A stretch of 64,000 bases of DNA from Bathymodiolus brooksi (Eukaryota; Mollusca; Bivalvia; Mytilida; Modiolidae): assembly GCA_963680875.1 (NCBI GenBank), contig OY804586.1, positions 51,184,203-51,248,202 on the forward strand. Reading direction: 5' to 3'. Position 1 is the first letter of the stretch; every line of letters begins with the position of its first letter. The notes beneath the pieces were generated by a model. It saw only the letters and a list, made by a program, of their open reading frames with translations. It was not told where the DNA came from and ran no database searches. The position numbers and the translations under genes were made by a program. Positions 1-8,345 of this stretch are shown here, in pieces.

Positions 1-106
1 GCGATGATCAAATATTCCACAAATTTTAACAATTACATCTCACCATAACTGATTGAACACAAAAAAGAGACCATGAGATATGACGTTGGAATTCCAGGTA
101 TTGTTT

Positions 107-275
107 TTTGGACAGGCACAATGATATGGCGGGGCTAAACCGGTTAATGTTAAGAAAACAATTTCCTACCTTGCAAAATATTACAAGGTGTTTGGACAGG
201 CACACAATATGGCGGGGTTAAACCGACTAATAGTAAGAAAACATCTGTCTTACCTTACGAAATGTTACAACGTAT
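107..275. repeat. Two-copy diverged tandem repeat, about 84 bp period
   Basis: Two copies lie head to tail, the first from about 107 and the second from 191. Both begin with 'ttggacaggcaca', continue with 'atatggcggggytaaaccg' and 'gtaagaaaaca', and end in 'taccttrcraaatrttacaa'. They differ by scattered substitutions and a few indels, so the duplication is old. The 'ggacaggcac...ggcggggttaaac' core resembles a dispersed element I associate with bivalve genomes; that link is from memory. No coding potential is seen. Confidence 0.7.
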
Positions 276-791
276 TTGTAAGTAGTATTTATACATTAAC
301 CTTCTATTATTTTGACAAAATTACACCAATCAAAGATCTTTAAAATATTTGACATGTATAAGGTTTACAAGTGTGATTTTGGTAATACACTTTATTAATT
401 GACTGGTAATGGTTAACTTGGCCTAATCTTATCTCTGACATGTCTTGTTAAATTAAAGTACTCATATCTGATTATGAGTTGAACCTTGTAATTAAAGTCT
501 TTTATTTAATAGATAAATTAAAAAAAAGACGTTTAAACGGGTGCGTTGTATTGTTTTATATTTCTGTTGTAGTTTAATTTTGGGTCGTTAGTCATGTACT
601 TTTTATAAGCATGTGTCATTATGAAATGTAGCAAATTTGGCGCCAAAACATAATGAAAACAAATGTTAAAGTGCAATAGAACACGACAGAGTGGGTGTTT
701 CTAAAAAAAAAATACAAATGTAATTATACACATTTATATAGATAAGTACAAAATGTTCAGATATCAATAAATAAGCATCTCATAAATTAGA
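276..791. other. AT-rich DNA with no recognisable feature
   Basis: I see no credible reading frame, RNA gene or repeat here. The stretch is AT-rich with short A runs (about 520-530 and 702-712). Confidence 0.6.
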
Positions 792-978
792 GGAGAAATT
801 TACGATTGATTGATTGATTTTGGTGTTTAACGCCATTTTCAGTAATATTTCAGCTATGTCATGGCGATCAGTTTTAGTGGTGGAAGAAGCCGGAGTACCC
901 GGAGAGAACCATCGACCATGGGCAAGCAACTGGTAAACTTTATCACTTGCGGCTGCGAGTCGAGTGGAGGAATTTACG
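792..978 (-). mobile_element. SINE-like element, 5'-truncated, flanked by 13-bp target-site duplication
   Basis: The body (about 805-965) starts on the + strand with (TGAT)n and 'ggtgtttaacgcc', then 'tcagctatgtcatggcga', 'ggtggaagaagccggagt' and 'gagagaaccatcgacc'. This is the pattern of a very common mollusc dispersed repeat. Read on the minus strand, it ends in a (ATCA)n simple tail, as many SINEs do. It is flanked by 'ggagaaatttacg' (792-804) and 'ggaggaatttacg' (966-978), identical at 12 of 13 positions, which looks like a target-site duplication. The tRNA-like head with a B box that I would expect in a full-length copy is missing, so this copy is probably 5'-truncated. The open minus-strand frame across it is a by-product of the repeat. 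I cannot assign the exact SINE family. Confidence 0.7.
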
Positions 979-979
979 C

Positions 980-1045
980 AATGGCCAAAAGAAAAAGCAC
1001 AAAAGGACAAACAACGATCTACAACTAAAAATCGAGTAAGACGAA
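980..1045 (+). mobile_element. Fragment of dispersed 'cacgaacccc' family
   Basis: The string 'ggccaaaagaaaaagcac', then 'aaaaggacaaacaacgatct' and 'actaaaaatcgagtaagacg', matches the middle of the dispersed family seen more completely at 5,818-6,386. It directly follows the target-site duplication of the SINE-like element, so that element probably landed next to or inside this older repeat. Confidence 0.6.
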
Positions 1046-1090
1046 ATATATTCACGACGTCTTGTGTTTATTGGTTAACTATAAGTTATA

Positions 1091-1487
1091 TTATCACTAT
1101 TTTGTTTATTTTCCCTTTGATGTTTAAAACCAATATATTTCATATCACGTAAGCGCTGAGATGATTCTAATTATCGCTAATCGCTAAGCGTTGTCAAGGA
1201 CGCACGTAATATTATCGCTGTTTTCTAATATGACGTTATAATGACGTCACATTACCAAATCCTTGATAATAAGTGATTAACGATATTTAGTGATTAACGA
1301 TGTTTTTTAAAACGAGATGACTGAGAAACGTCCTCGAGTTTTAAAAAGCATCTTTAATTAAACAAGATAATACTACGTGCGTCCTGGACAACGCTTAGCG
1401 ATAATTGGAATCATCTCATGCGCCCACATGATATGAAATATATCGGTTTTAAACATCAAAGGGAAAATAAACAAAATAGCGATAAAA
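1091..1487. mobile_element. MITE-like element with about 125-bp terminal inverted repeats
   Basis: The left arm (1,091-1,216) and right arm (1,366-1,487) are reverse complements over about 125 bp with a few mismatches. Matching cores include 'ttgtttattttccctttgat' against its complement near 1,455-1,475, and 'cgctaagcgttgtcaaggac' against 'gtcctggacaacgcttagcg'. A central stretch of about 150 bp separates the arms. There is no transposase frame, so this fits a non-autonomous foldback or MITE-type element. A small duplication ('atcgcta atcgcta') in the left arm accounts for part of the length difference. I cannot define a clear target-site duplication. Confidence 0.65.
1266..1360. repeat. Second inverted-repeat arm, pairs with 1,564-1,647
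   Basis: This segment contains 'gtgattaacgatg', 'aaacgagatgactgagaaac' and 'gtcctcgagttttaaaaa'. Its reverse complement recurs at 1,564-1,647 ('ttttaaaactcgaggacg', 'gtttctcagtgatctcgttt', 'catcgttaatcacttatt'). It lies inside the MITE-like element while its partner lies outside, so the two pairs of arms interleave. Within it 'agtgattaacgat' occurs twice, 18 bp apart. Confidence 0.65.
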
Positions 1488-1539
1488 AATATTAATTGTG
1501 TTTAAAAAAATGTCAGTATCTCAACAAAAATTATTTAAT

Positions 1540-1647
1540 TATGAATACAAAATAGCGATAAAATAATTAAAGATGTTTTTTAAAACTCGAGGACGTTTCT
1601 CAGTGATCTCGTTTAAAAAAAAACATCGTTAATCACTTATTATTACA
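1540..1647. repeat. Partial inverted copy of the MITE-like element
   Basis: The stretch begins with 'acaaaatagcgataaa', a repeat of the outer edge of the element's right arm (about 1,471-1,486). It then jumps directly to the inverted copy of the element's internal segment (1,266-1,360). The simplest reading is a second, inverted and internally deleted copy lying beside the first. Confidence 0.5.
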
Positions 1648-2390
1648 TATATTCACACTTTCTATTTCTTACTTAATAAATACCAAATATGACAAGATTT
1701 CCAAATATTTCATGAAATTAATTAATAGAAATTTAATTACATAATTAGTAGTACAGAAAAAATATTTGGTAATAGGTATGCTATTATCAGTTATTTATTG
1801 AAATAGAAAAAAAAAGAAAATATTTAAAAAATGTGTTAAATTGGACAAAAAATTTAAATGTTAAAAATACGCCATGCTTAGCACGTAAATGTACTTACAT
1901 GGGAAATTGGTTTGATTTGTAAAGCAATTTAATAGATCGATTCAAATGAACGAACCCAGTTAGTGAGGATTTTATAGTAATCATGTTTGAATATAAATTC
2001 ATTAGTAAATAGTAATGTTATACTACCGTATATACAAACACATACTTGTAGATCACCGTTGGTAAACCACATAGTATTACATAAAATAAAAACACAATAA
2101 TCTATAGAGGCTTCAGGTGTGGTGAAAAGTATAATATTTCCACCCATCTCAATTATATTATAACTCATATTAAAAAAAAAGTTAATAAAATATATTATTG
2201 TGATATATATAGTTAGATAAAGAGAAATGAACTTAGAAAACCACAATTACACCAAGAAAGGGAAAACAAATCAAAAGCGGAATTGCAAAATGAACAACGA
2301 TTCTGTACCTTGCATATTATATTGGTTAATGAGTGAAGGAAATGTAAATAAAAATACCAAACTGTCATAACATTTCTAAAAGCCAATTGA
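1648..2390. other. AT-rich DNA, no gene recognised
   Basis: Long A and T runs occur throughout (for example about 1,805-1,835 and 2,170-2,180). Short open frames exist but show no recognisable protein features. I see no structured repeat. Confidence 0.55.
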
Positions 2391-2414
2391 AAAATCGTAG
2401 AAGGAGGCAACATG

Positions 2415-2819
2415 AATTCACCTAACACACCAATACATGACAATTCACCTAACACACCAATACATGACAATTCACCTAACACACCAATACATGACAATTC
2501 ACCTAACACACCAATACATGACAATTCACCTAACACACCAATACATGACAATTCACCTAACACACCAATACATGACAATTCACCTAACACACCAATACAT
2601 GACAATTCACCTAACACACCAATACATGACAATTCACCTAACACACCAATACATGACAATTCACCTAACACACCAATACATGACAATTCACCTAACACAC
2701 CAATACATGACAATTCACCTAACACACCAATACATGACAATTCACATAACACACCAATACATGACAATTCACCTAACACACCAATACATGACAATTCACC
2801 TAAAACACCAATACATGAC
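2415..2819. repeat. 27-bp minisatellite, 15 copies
   Basis: Fifteen perfect-length head-to-tail copies of a 27-bp unit ('aattcacctaacacac' plus 'caatacatgac') run here, followed by a partial unit into 'agttcacttttctagc'. Only two copies show a substitution: one has 'cataacacacc' and the last has 'ctaaaacacc'. Near-identity implies recent expansion or homogenisation. Because 27 is divisible by three, several frames stay open, including one beginning at the ATG at 2,412 that reads NSPNTPIHD fifteen times. I treat this as repeat DNA because no promoter, splice or domain evidence supports translation. Confidence 0.95.
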
Positions 2820-2835
2820 AGTTCACTTTTCTAGC

Positions 2836-3155
2836 ATGTTTACAGGCATTTCTATAAACCTCCAACAATGATGCAGTTTGTTAGCAAGTTAACCTTTATT
2901 TTATTTTATTTTTTTGCACAGAATTATATCTATTTTATCTATATTACACCTGTGAACAATTTACCTCTGGGTGCCAGGAAACCTGAAAGGTTTACAAATA
3001 TTTACTAGTTAACCTTTTCGCCACTTTTGTTTACTTGCCACAAAGACTCTTCAAGTGCTTTGGCCTTCCATTCTTTTTTTTTCTATGAGCGTACCTGATG
3101 AAGGTTATTCCAGAAACGTACTCACACTGTAGGAACAAATCCAAAATCAAATATC
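2836..3155. other. Non-coding flank of the minisatellite
   Basis: AT-rich with T runs at about 2,900-2,914 and 3,073-3,081. No gene seen. Parts just upstream of 3,156 resemble the flank upstream of 2,391, consistent with the paralogy described for 3,156-3,222. Confidence 0.5.
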
Positions 3156-3222
3156 AAAATCGTTGAAAGAGACAAAATCGATACCCTGAACATACAAATA
3201 CACGACTGTTCACTTTCCTGGC
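3156..3222. repeat. Diverged single-unit relative of the 27-bp minisatellite locus
   Basis: These 67 bases align without gaps to the minisatellite locus reduced to one unit: 2,391-2,414, one 27-bp monomer, then the 3' flank to 2,835. I count about 51 of 67 identities. Shared landmarks are 'aaaatcgt.g', 'acaaatacacgac' against 'caccaatacatgac', and 'gttcactttcctggc' against 'gttcacttttctagc'. The downstream flanks also look weakly related. It appears to be the same dispersed sequence without expansion. Confidence 0.6.
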
Positions 3223-3755
3223 TTGAAATACAGTGCTATATATACTTCAACTATGCATACTGTCTAGTATAATGTCTTATAGGATTTCTAAGACGAATCA
3301 CATCAAACACATTCTCCAATTATATAGTTGTGAAAGGACCATCGTTATATACCAAGACGTAAGAGGAAAATAATTGTCTTTGATACCGTCTTACATTGTA
3401 TATCAAGGAAGTAGAGTTCATATATATCGATCAATACTCTAGCTGCTGTTTTTCAGGTAGTTTACAATAAATATAATCTGCCATGAACGTAAGCACATTC
3501 AAGATTATTATTTTAAATAGGCCATATGTAAATATTTTATTTATCAAATGTACAGAAGTCTCTATGAAAATGATGTTGTATTTTGAGAGGTTATTTAATG
3601 GCTATGTATAGGAATTTTGAGAAAGAATGGGCTTAGTAAAGCATGGTTTAGCAAGTCGACGAGGGCGGGAGAGGGGGGGGGGAGTCTCTTTAACTATCCC
3701 CTAGATTCTCAAATGCGGGCAACAACCGGAACTTGTATGACCTTATCTACGACAG
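3223..3755. other. No recognisable gene; one long G run
   Basis: Nothing coding is recognised. A G-rich stretch 'gagggcgggagaggg' followed by a run of ten or so G lies at about 3,660-3,682. Confidence 0.5.
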
Positions 3756-3761
3756 AGCAGA

Positions 3762-3783
3762 TGCAAATCATCTCTATATAAAT
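3762..3783 (+). promoter_or_regulatory. Candidate octamer plus TATA box
   Basis: An exact octamer motif 'atgcaaat' (3,762-3,769) sits 6 bp upstream of 'tatataaa' (3,776-3,783), a good TATA-box match. In AT-rich DNA such motifs arise by chance. The spacing and the strong ATG context at 3,805 make it worth recording, but no transcript evidence exists here. Confidence 0.2.
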
Positions 3784-3804
3784 AAACGTTAAATAAAACC
3801 AAGA

Positions 3805-3858
3805 TGGCAACCGGAAACGGATACTCCAGCGACACAAGCAACAATTGTTACAAGTAGT
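3805..3858 (+). CDS. Possible short ORF or first exon, 17 residues
   Basis: The ATG at 3,805 has a strong initiation context ('accaagATGGc', A at -3 and G at +4). It also matches the start of the TISU/YY1-like motif 'caagatggc'. The frame reads MATGNGYSSDTSNNCYK and then stops at 3,856-3,858. It is locally richer in G+C than its surroundings. A weak splice-donor-like 'caa|gtagtc' overlaps the stop, so this could be an initial coding exon. No family is recognised, and chance is a serious alternative. Confidence 0.15.
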
Positions 3859-4733
3859 CAACATTGAATCTTCGAAGTCAAAAAAGTATACAATAATGTT
3901 ATGTATAAGTCCTACAACCTTATACAAGGAGCAGGTTAAAAACCTACTAAAAGACTTAGCGTCGCATGTTCATGTCACAAACTAGTTCCAAATACCGGTA
4001 TCTAATAATATGAAACAGGCACGGCCATGAATGCTCGCGAATCTGAAAATTATCTGCCAATTTCACGCTCATCCAGTGCATTCAAATAGTGTCGAGAATT
4101 TTTGGGCCGAGATATATCGGGGACGACTTTTTTTAGGGTCGAATCTAGTCTCATTCAATCGAACTCTCGTTGTTCCTTACGAGATCTCAAAAGTTAACTT
4201 CCACGCAGAATTTTTTTTCTTGTCAGCATGTCAGAAGAGATTTAATAAAATTTGAAAATATCAATATAAGTAGAACAAGCAAACAAAATGACTTTTATTA
4301 CACACGAGTTCCGGGTTTCAGTGATATCGGACGTACGAGAGAGGGTCCGATATTTAGCATCACCTTTGCGCTTTATGTTAAGAAGATCTTCATTAGTAGA
4401 GTGTGTAAGTGTGCTACGCGGAACGTGTTTACAATGTGCAGAACAAAAATAAAATATCCATCAGTATGTGAAGCCATGTGAAGAAAATCCTAGGTACACA
4501 TTTTTAGCCATAACGAGCTCGCTTCACTTGCATATTATATTAAGGAACATATTTTGTTGTGGATGCGGATGACGAAATTGTGTTCAAATTATAAACAAGC
4601 TTCAAATATTGAAAATGGTATTATATCAAGAGATCACATTTGTTGTGCCTGCTGATCACGAAATTGTAGACCATCATCACCGATGCATATGTCTTATATA
4701 AAGAGCTACGTATTTCACTTTAAACATTTAAGG
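3859..4733. other. No recognised gene
   Basis: Open frames of 70-100 codons occur on the + strand (4,031-4,255 and 4,170-4,481), but their translations show no recognisable domain, signal or composition. A short perfect 9-bp inverted repeat, 'atatcggac' (4,324-4,332) with 'gtccgatat' (4,345-4,353), is the only structured item seen. Confidence 0.5.
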
Positions 4734-5025
4734 ATTGATCGCAATTTTTGTTCGGTTTATGAAAGGATGTGTACAACCTGATTGAGGTTATTTCGAATGA
4801 ACCGAACAAATAATTTCGATCAATGCTTATAAACTAATTCAAACTTTTTTCTATTATGATATTGATAAATATATTTATTTTTTCAAAATAAGGGAAATAA
4901 TCGGAAATAAATTTATATAACCCTAAAGGTGCCTTATTTAAAGAAAATCACATGATGACAAGGGCACGCGACGCGTTGAGAACGACGTTTATTTTTCGAT
5001 TCCGTACATTGACAAATAACCTCAA
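4734..5025. repeat. Nested inverted repeats, MITE-like
   Basis: A hairpin is formed by 4,734-4,757 ('attgatcgcaatttttgttc' and on) and 4,800-4,824 ('aaccgaacaaataatttcga' and on), with about 90% arm identity and a 42-bp loop. A second perfect 12-bp pair, 'ttgaggttattt' (4,782-4,793) and 'aaataacctcaa' (5,014-5,025), overlaps it, with weaker complementarity continuing inward. The region between includes a GC-rich patch ('gcacgcgacgcgttgagaac'), unlike the surrounding AT-rich DNA. There is no transposase frame. It could be a degraded non-autonomous DNA transposon. Confidence 0.45.
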
Positions 5026-5373
5026 CTTTTTAAACCAATCAAAACACGTATAAATAAATGATATGTGACTAAAATTAATTTATATTTTATTGTCAAACAA
5101 ATACAGGCAATGGATCAGACACAAGTTATAAACTTACGAGGTCTTTTACGTATAAGTACATACTATAAAATACCACAATTCAGTATGTGTTGATAACCGG
5201 TGATATATATAGTGTAATTATGGTTTATTTTATGTAGCTTTCTAAGAGAACATTCATGATCAATAATTGACCAAGATTGCTACACTGTAGTACACTCATT
5301 ACATCTGAACTCTATAAAAATGGAGATAAAATTGCGTACACTTTTAGTTATATGTAGGTAAAGGTTAATGAGA
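5026..5373. other. AT-rich DNA, nothing recognised
   Basis: No open frame, repeat or RNA gene is apparent. Confidence 0.5.
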
Positions 5374-5622
5374 ACCGAAGGGACAATCAATAATGGACAA
5401 TCCAGAGACACGGACAATATTGGGTATAATACACAGAACGGTGAAAGACAAATCTAAAATCCCAACACGGAACATTTAAGAAATGAGCAACAACGGACAA
5501 AAATAAGATAAAATACAAACAAGTAAATACAAAAAAAAAAAATAAAAAAGTAAAATATAAAAATAAAATATAAAAAAAACGGGGGTGAACACAGATTCTC
5601 TCGAAGGATAAGCAATTCCTGT
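5374..5622 (+). mobile_element. Degraded fragment of dispersed 'cacgaacccc' family
   Basis: Landmarks of the family occur in order but diverged: 'gagacacggacaatattggg', 'aatgagcaacaacggacaaa', an A-rich low-complexity insertion (about 5,528-5,580), then the family's downstream part 'gggggtgaacacagattctc' and 'ggataagcaattcctg'. Confidence 0.45.
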
Positions 5623-5817
5623 TTCTTATAAGACGGTCGTAAGGTTGATTTTTAAAACTAAAATCTTAAAATATATTTTCATGAATTCCGTTATTTAGGA
5701 AGACGTGTGATCAAGTAGATTTACTACTCAAGGAAATGAATAATAATTCTTTATCGATTGAAGTCTCATCAGATTGTAACGTAATGAATGCAGCAATATG
5801 TCTTTGTCAAAACTCAA

Positions 5818-6031
5818 AAATAGTTTTATTGAATAAATGAACAATAGCTAAAATACAATATTTAAAAATTGAAGATACCAAAAAGGTAATCAGAAGCTGT
5901 AATTCGAAGAAGGACAGACAATACATTGTCCAAGGACAAAAAGACAAACAATGATCTTGATCTACAAAACACTACACTGGAAACTAAAGATCGAGTAACA
6001 CGAACCCCACCAAAAACCGAGGGTGAACTAA
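5818..6031 (+). mobile_element. Dispersed repeat copy A
   Basis: The copy runs from 'tagttttattgaataaatga' through 'gaagataccaaaaaggtaat', 'gaagaaggacagacaataca', 'aagacaaacaatgatc' and 'acactacactggaaactaaa' to 'gtaacacgaaccccaccaaa'. Copy B follows immediately with the same order of landmarks. I associate this family with mytilid-like bivalve genomes. No coding capacity is seen. The termini are unclear. Confidence 0.65.
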
Positions 6032-6386
6032 AAAACAGTTTTACTTGATAAATGAAGAATAGCTAAAATACAATATTTAACAATGGAATGAAAAAAAAAT
6101 AAGATGCTAAATAGGCAATCAGAGGCCTTAATTCTAAGAAGGACAGACAATATATTGACCAAGATAAAAAGAACAAAAGGACAAACAATGATTTGCAAGC
6201 ACAACACAGAAACCAAGGGATAAGTGATGAATGAGGAGTTGCTAATAGGGCATATATACATTTTATTTTATTTATCGAATTTGCAAAACACTACACAGAA
6301 AACTAAAAATTGAGCAACACCAACCGCACTATAAATCGGAGATGAACTCAGATGCTCAGGACGGGTGGGCAGTTCCTGCTCCAATA
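6032..6386 (+). mobile_element. Dispersed repeat copy B, tandem to copy A
   Basis: It repeats the start of copy A ('cagttttacttgataaatga', 'agctaaaatacaatattta') and then the same internal order ('ggcaatcagaggcc', 'gaaggacagacaatatattg', 'ggacaaacaatgatttgc', 'gagcaacaccaaccgcac'). It extends further, to 'gaactcagatgctcaggacg' and 'gggcagttcctgctcc'. About 100 extra bases (roughly 6,205-6,290) separate two versions of the 'acaacacagaaac' segment, so this copy has an insertion or internal duplication. Confidence 0.6.
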
Positions 6387-6660
6387 GTTTTCCTTTATGC
6401 TTTTATTTTTAAATTTGTTTTAACATTTTTATTATAAGAAAAGGATGTGTATGTCTTTTATTTAATTTCCTTAATGTCATGTTCAAATGTACTTTTAATT
6501 ATGCAAGATCATATTTAATATTTAACATACATTTTGGTATGTGTAAATTATGACAAATGTACTTGCGTATTTACTAGTGAAAATTAACGTTTATTTTATA
6601 TCACAAGATGCCAGTTAATTTATGAAAAAAAAAGGTTCTTGTGGTAATCCAATGAAAGGA
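6387..6660. other. AT-rich spacer, nothing recognised
   Basis: No structured feature is seen. Confidence 0.5.
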
Positions 6661-6782
6661 AGAGTTTGAAGATACCAAAGGGGTAATCAGAATCCATATA
6701 TCGAAAACGGTCAGACAATACAATGACCAAGCGAAAAAGTACAAAAGTACAAACAACGAAGTAACACGAACCCCACTTAATC
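6661..6782 (+). mobile_element. Dispersed repeat fragment, internally deleted
   Basis: It contains 'gaagataccaaaggggtaat', 'gaaaacggtcagacaataca', 'aatgaccaagcgaaaaagta' and then 'gtaacacgaaccccact'. The middle segment with 'acactacacagaaaac' is absent. Confidence 0.6.
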
Positions 6783-7200
6783 GTTTCATGTGATATCTTT
6801 ATGTGTTTTACTTATATATGACTGGAATAAATGGAGATCAATGATCGTTCTTGTCATGAAAACATATGTTCTTATCGCTCATTTCTAAGAAAGGACAAAT
6901 TGCATAAACAGGCGTTTTGTAAATTTTATTTTTTACAGTTTCCTCATACAAAAAAAAATTCAATATGCCGCTAATTTTTTATAGGACTTTTTGTCATTGT
7001 GTAGACGAAATCAATGGCTAGTTTTGTCCGTTTCTGTAGGATATTTTGTAATTTGTCAGGGGTGATTAAAAAATCGTGGTTGTAATACGGTTTTCAGCGA
7101 TTTCGACTGTATGGTAGCTGCACTGAATCAGTAACGATCATCTCTAAGACGAACGCAGAGTACCCAAGTCCGATGACAAAAATACTACAAGCATCAATCA
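6783..7200. other. No recognised feature
   Basis: AT-rich, with an A run near 6,951-6,959. No credible gene. Confidence 0.5.
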
Positions 7201-7335
7201 ATTTTGAAGATACCATGGGGGTAATCAGAAGTCGTAAATCGAAGAAGGCTCAATGGCCAAAGGAAAACAGACACGAAAACAAACGATGATCTTCAAATAC
7301 ACCACAGATTACCAAAGATCAAGCAACATGAACTA
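7201..7335 (+). mobile_element. Dispersed repeat fragment
   Basis: The family order is preserved: 'ttttgaagataccatggggg', 'taatcagaagtcgtaaatcg', 'caatggccaaaggaaaacag', 'acaaacgatgatcttcaaat' and 'gatcaagcaacatgaact'. Confidence 0.65.
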
Positions 7336-7712
7336 AGATAACATAAGACAAAAGAAAAAGAGCTCTGACGACATGATCTATCATAATCTTGGAAACGATA
7401 TTATATGCTCTGAAAAGGCGAGACCCGCTTTGTGGAACCAATCGAAAAGTCTCTATTCCCTAATCCGGTTACGGAAACCAGATTCTCATTTTCTCATTCC
7501 ATATTGAGAAAATGACTGTAATAATTTGGGGAAATGACATTCCATTTAAAATACATAATATATATGATGTTCTACCCCATGAATTAGCTTCGTCTTCCCT
7601 TGGTAGAGTAATTTGACACAGATTAGAACTCTCTGTAATACCGTACTTTCTTATATAGTAAGAATATCATACAACATTAACATTGATATGTGCACAAGTA
7701 GGAAAAAAACGG
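7336..7712. other. No recognised feature
   Basis: Mixed-composition unique sequence without a convincing reading frame or repeat. Confidence 0.5.
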
Positions 7713-7869
7713 TTTAAAATACCAAAGGCGTAATCAGAAGTCGTGAATCGAAGGACAGACAGTTCAAGGGTCAACTGAAAAAAGCTAAACAATGATGGAC
7801 AAAACACCACACAGAAAACTAAATATTGAGCAACACAAACCTCACTAAAAATGGGATAATCTAAGAAAG
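7713..7869 (+). mobile_element. Dispersed repeat fragment whose end seeds a minisatellite
   Basis: It contains 'taccaaaggcgtaatcagaa', 'gtcgtgaatcgaaggacaga', 'acaccacacagaaaactaaa' and 'gagcaacacaaacctcacta'. Its final 'cactaaaaatggg' is the counterpart of 'ccaccaaaaaccgaggg' in copy A and is also the first unit of the adjacent 31-bp tandem repeat. Confidence 0.65.
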
Positions 7870-7993
7870 TGTCCACTAAAAATGGGATAATCTAAGAAAG
7901 TTTCCACTAAAAATGGGATAATCTAAGAAAGTTTGCACTAAAAATGGGATAATCTAAGAAAGTTTCCACTGAAAATGGTATGATCTAAGAAAG
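7839..7993. repeat. 31-bp minisatellite, 5 copies
   Basis: Five copies of a 31-bp unit with core 'cactaaaaatgggataat' plus 'ctaagaaag' run from 7,839. The last copy is most diverged ('cactgaaaatggtatgat'). The first copy overlaps the end of the dispersed repeat, so the array grew from that end. Confidence 0.9.
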
Positions 7994-8179
7994 TTTGTTT
8001 TCATTTGTTTAATGCAACGTGTCTTGTACTGAGTGTTTATAAATTTTACCCATGAACCAATGCAAGGAGCAACAATACAACTATCAAAACCAAGCTTATT
8101 CTGCTACCCCCACCAGAATTTTACCGGAATTACTATTCGGATAAAAAACTGGAACAGCATACCGTTATATACACACGGG

Positions 8180-8345
8180 TTCATTCGTTTTTCTTGGGGT
8201 TCGTGTTGCTCATCTTTTTAGTTTTCTGTGTTGTGTTTTAAAAAAATGTTTTTGTCTAGTTGGGTTTTGTCTACATTCTGTTGCTCGTGCAGTGTTGCCA
8301 GTGTCTTTGGATTGGTCATTCCAGATTACCCCTTCGGTTTTCTCT
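8180..8345 (-). mobile_element. Dispersed repeat fragment, reverse orientation
   Basis: The reverse complement gives the family landmarks 'gagcaacacgaacccc', 'acacaacacagaaaactaaa' and 'accgaaggggtaatctggaa'. It is the only copy inverted relative to the others in this window. The + strand open frame at 8,033-8,221 overlaps it and is not a gene. Confidence 0.65.

Noticed and set aside
780..1055. A 91-residue minus-strand frame (contains STRLAAASDKVYQLLAHGRW)
   Set aside because: It runs through the SINE-like element. This translated string is a known kind of contamination of predicted mollusc proteins, to my recollection.
2412..2834. A 140-residue + strand frame with 15 NSPNTPIHD repeats, preceded by 'aaggagg' at bacterial-like spacing
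   Set aside because: The DNA is eukaryotic, so a Shine-Dalgarno-like string has no meaning here. The 27-bp period keeps frames open on both strands, and the single-unit relative at 3,156 lacks the ATG.
3660..3682. G-quadruplex candidate
   Set aside because: There is one long G run with only short neighbouring G tracts, so four separated G tracts are not convincing.
4031..4481. Two overlapping + strand frames of 74 and 103 residues
   Set aside because: No recognisable domain, weak start context and no supporting splice or poly-A structure; frames of this length occur by chance in 9 kb.
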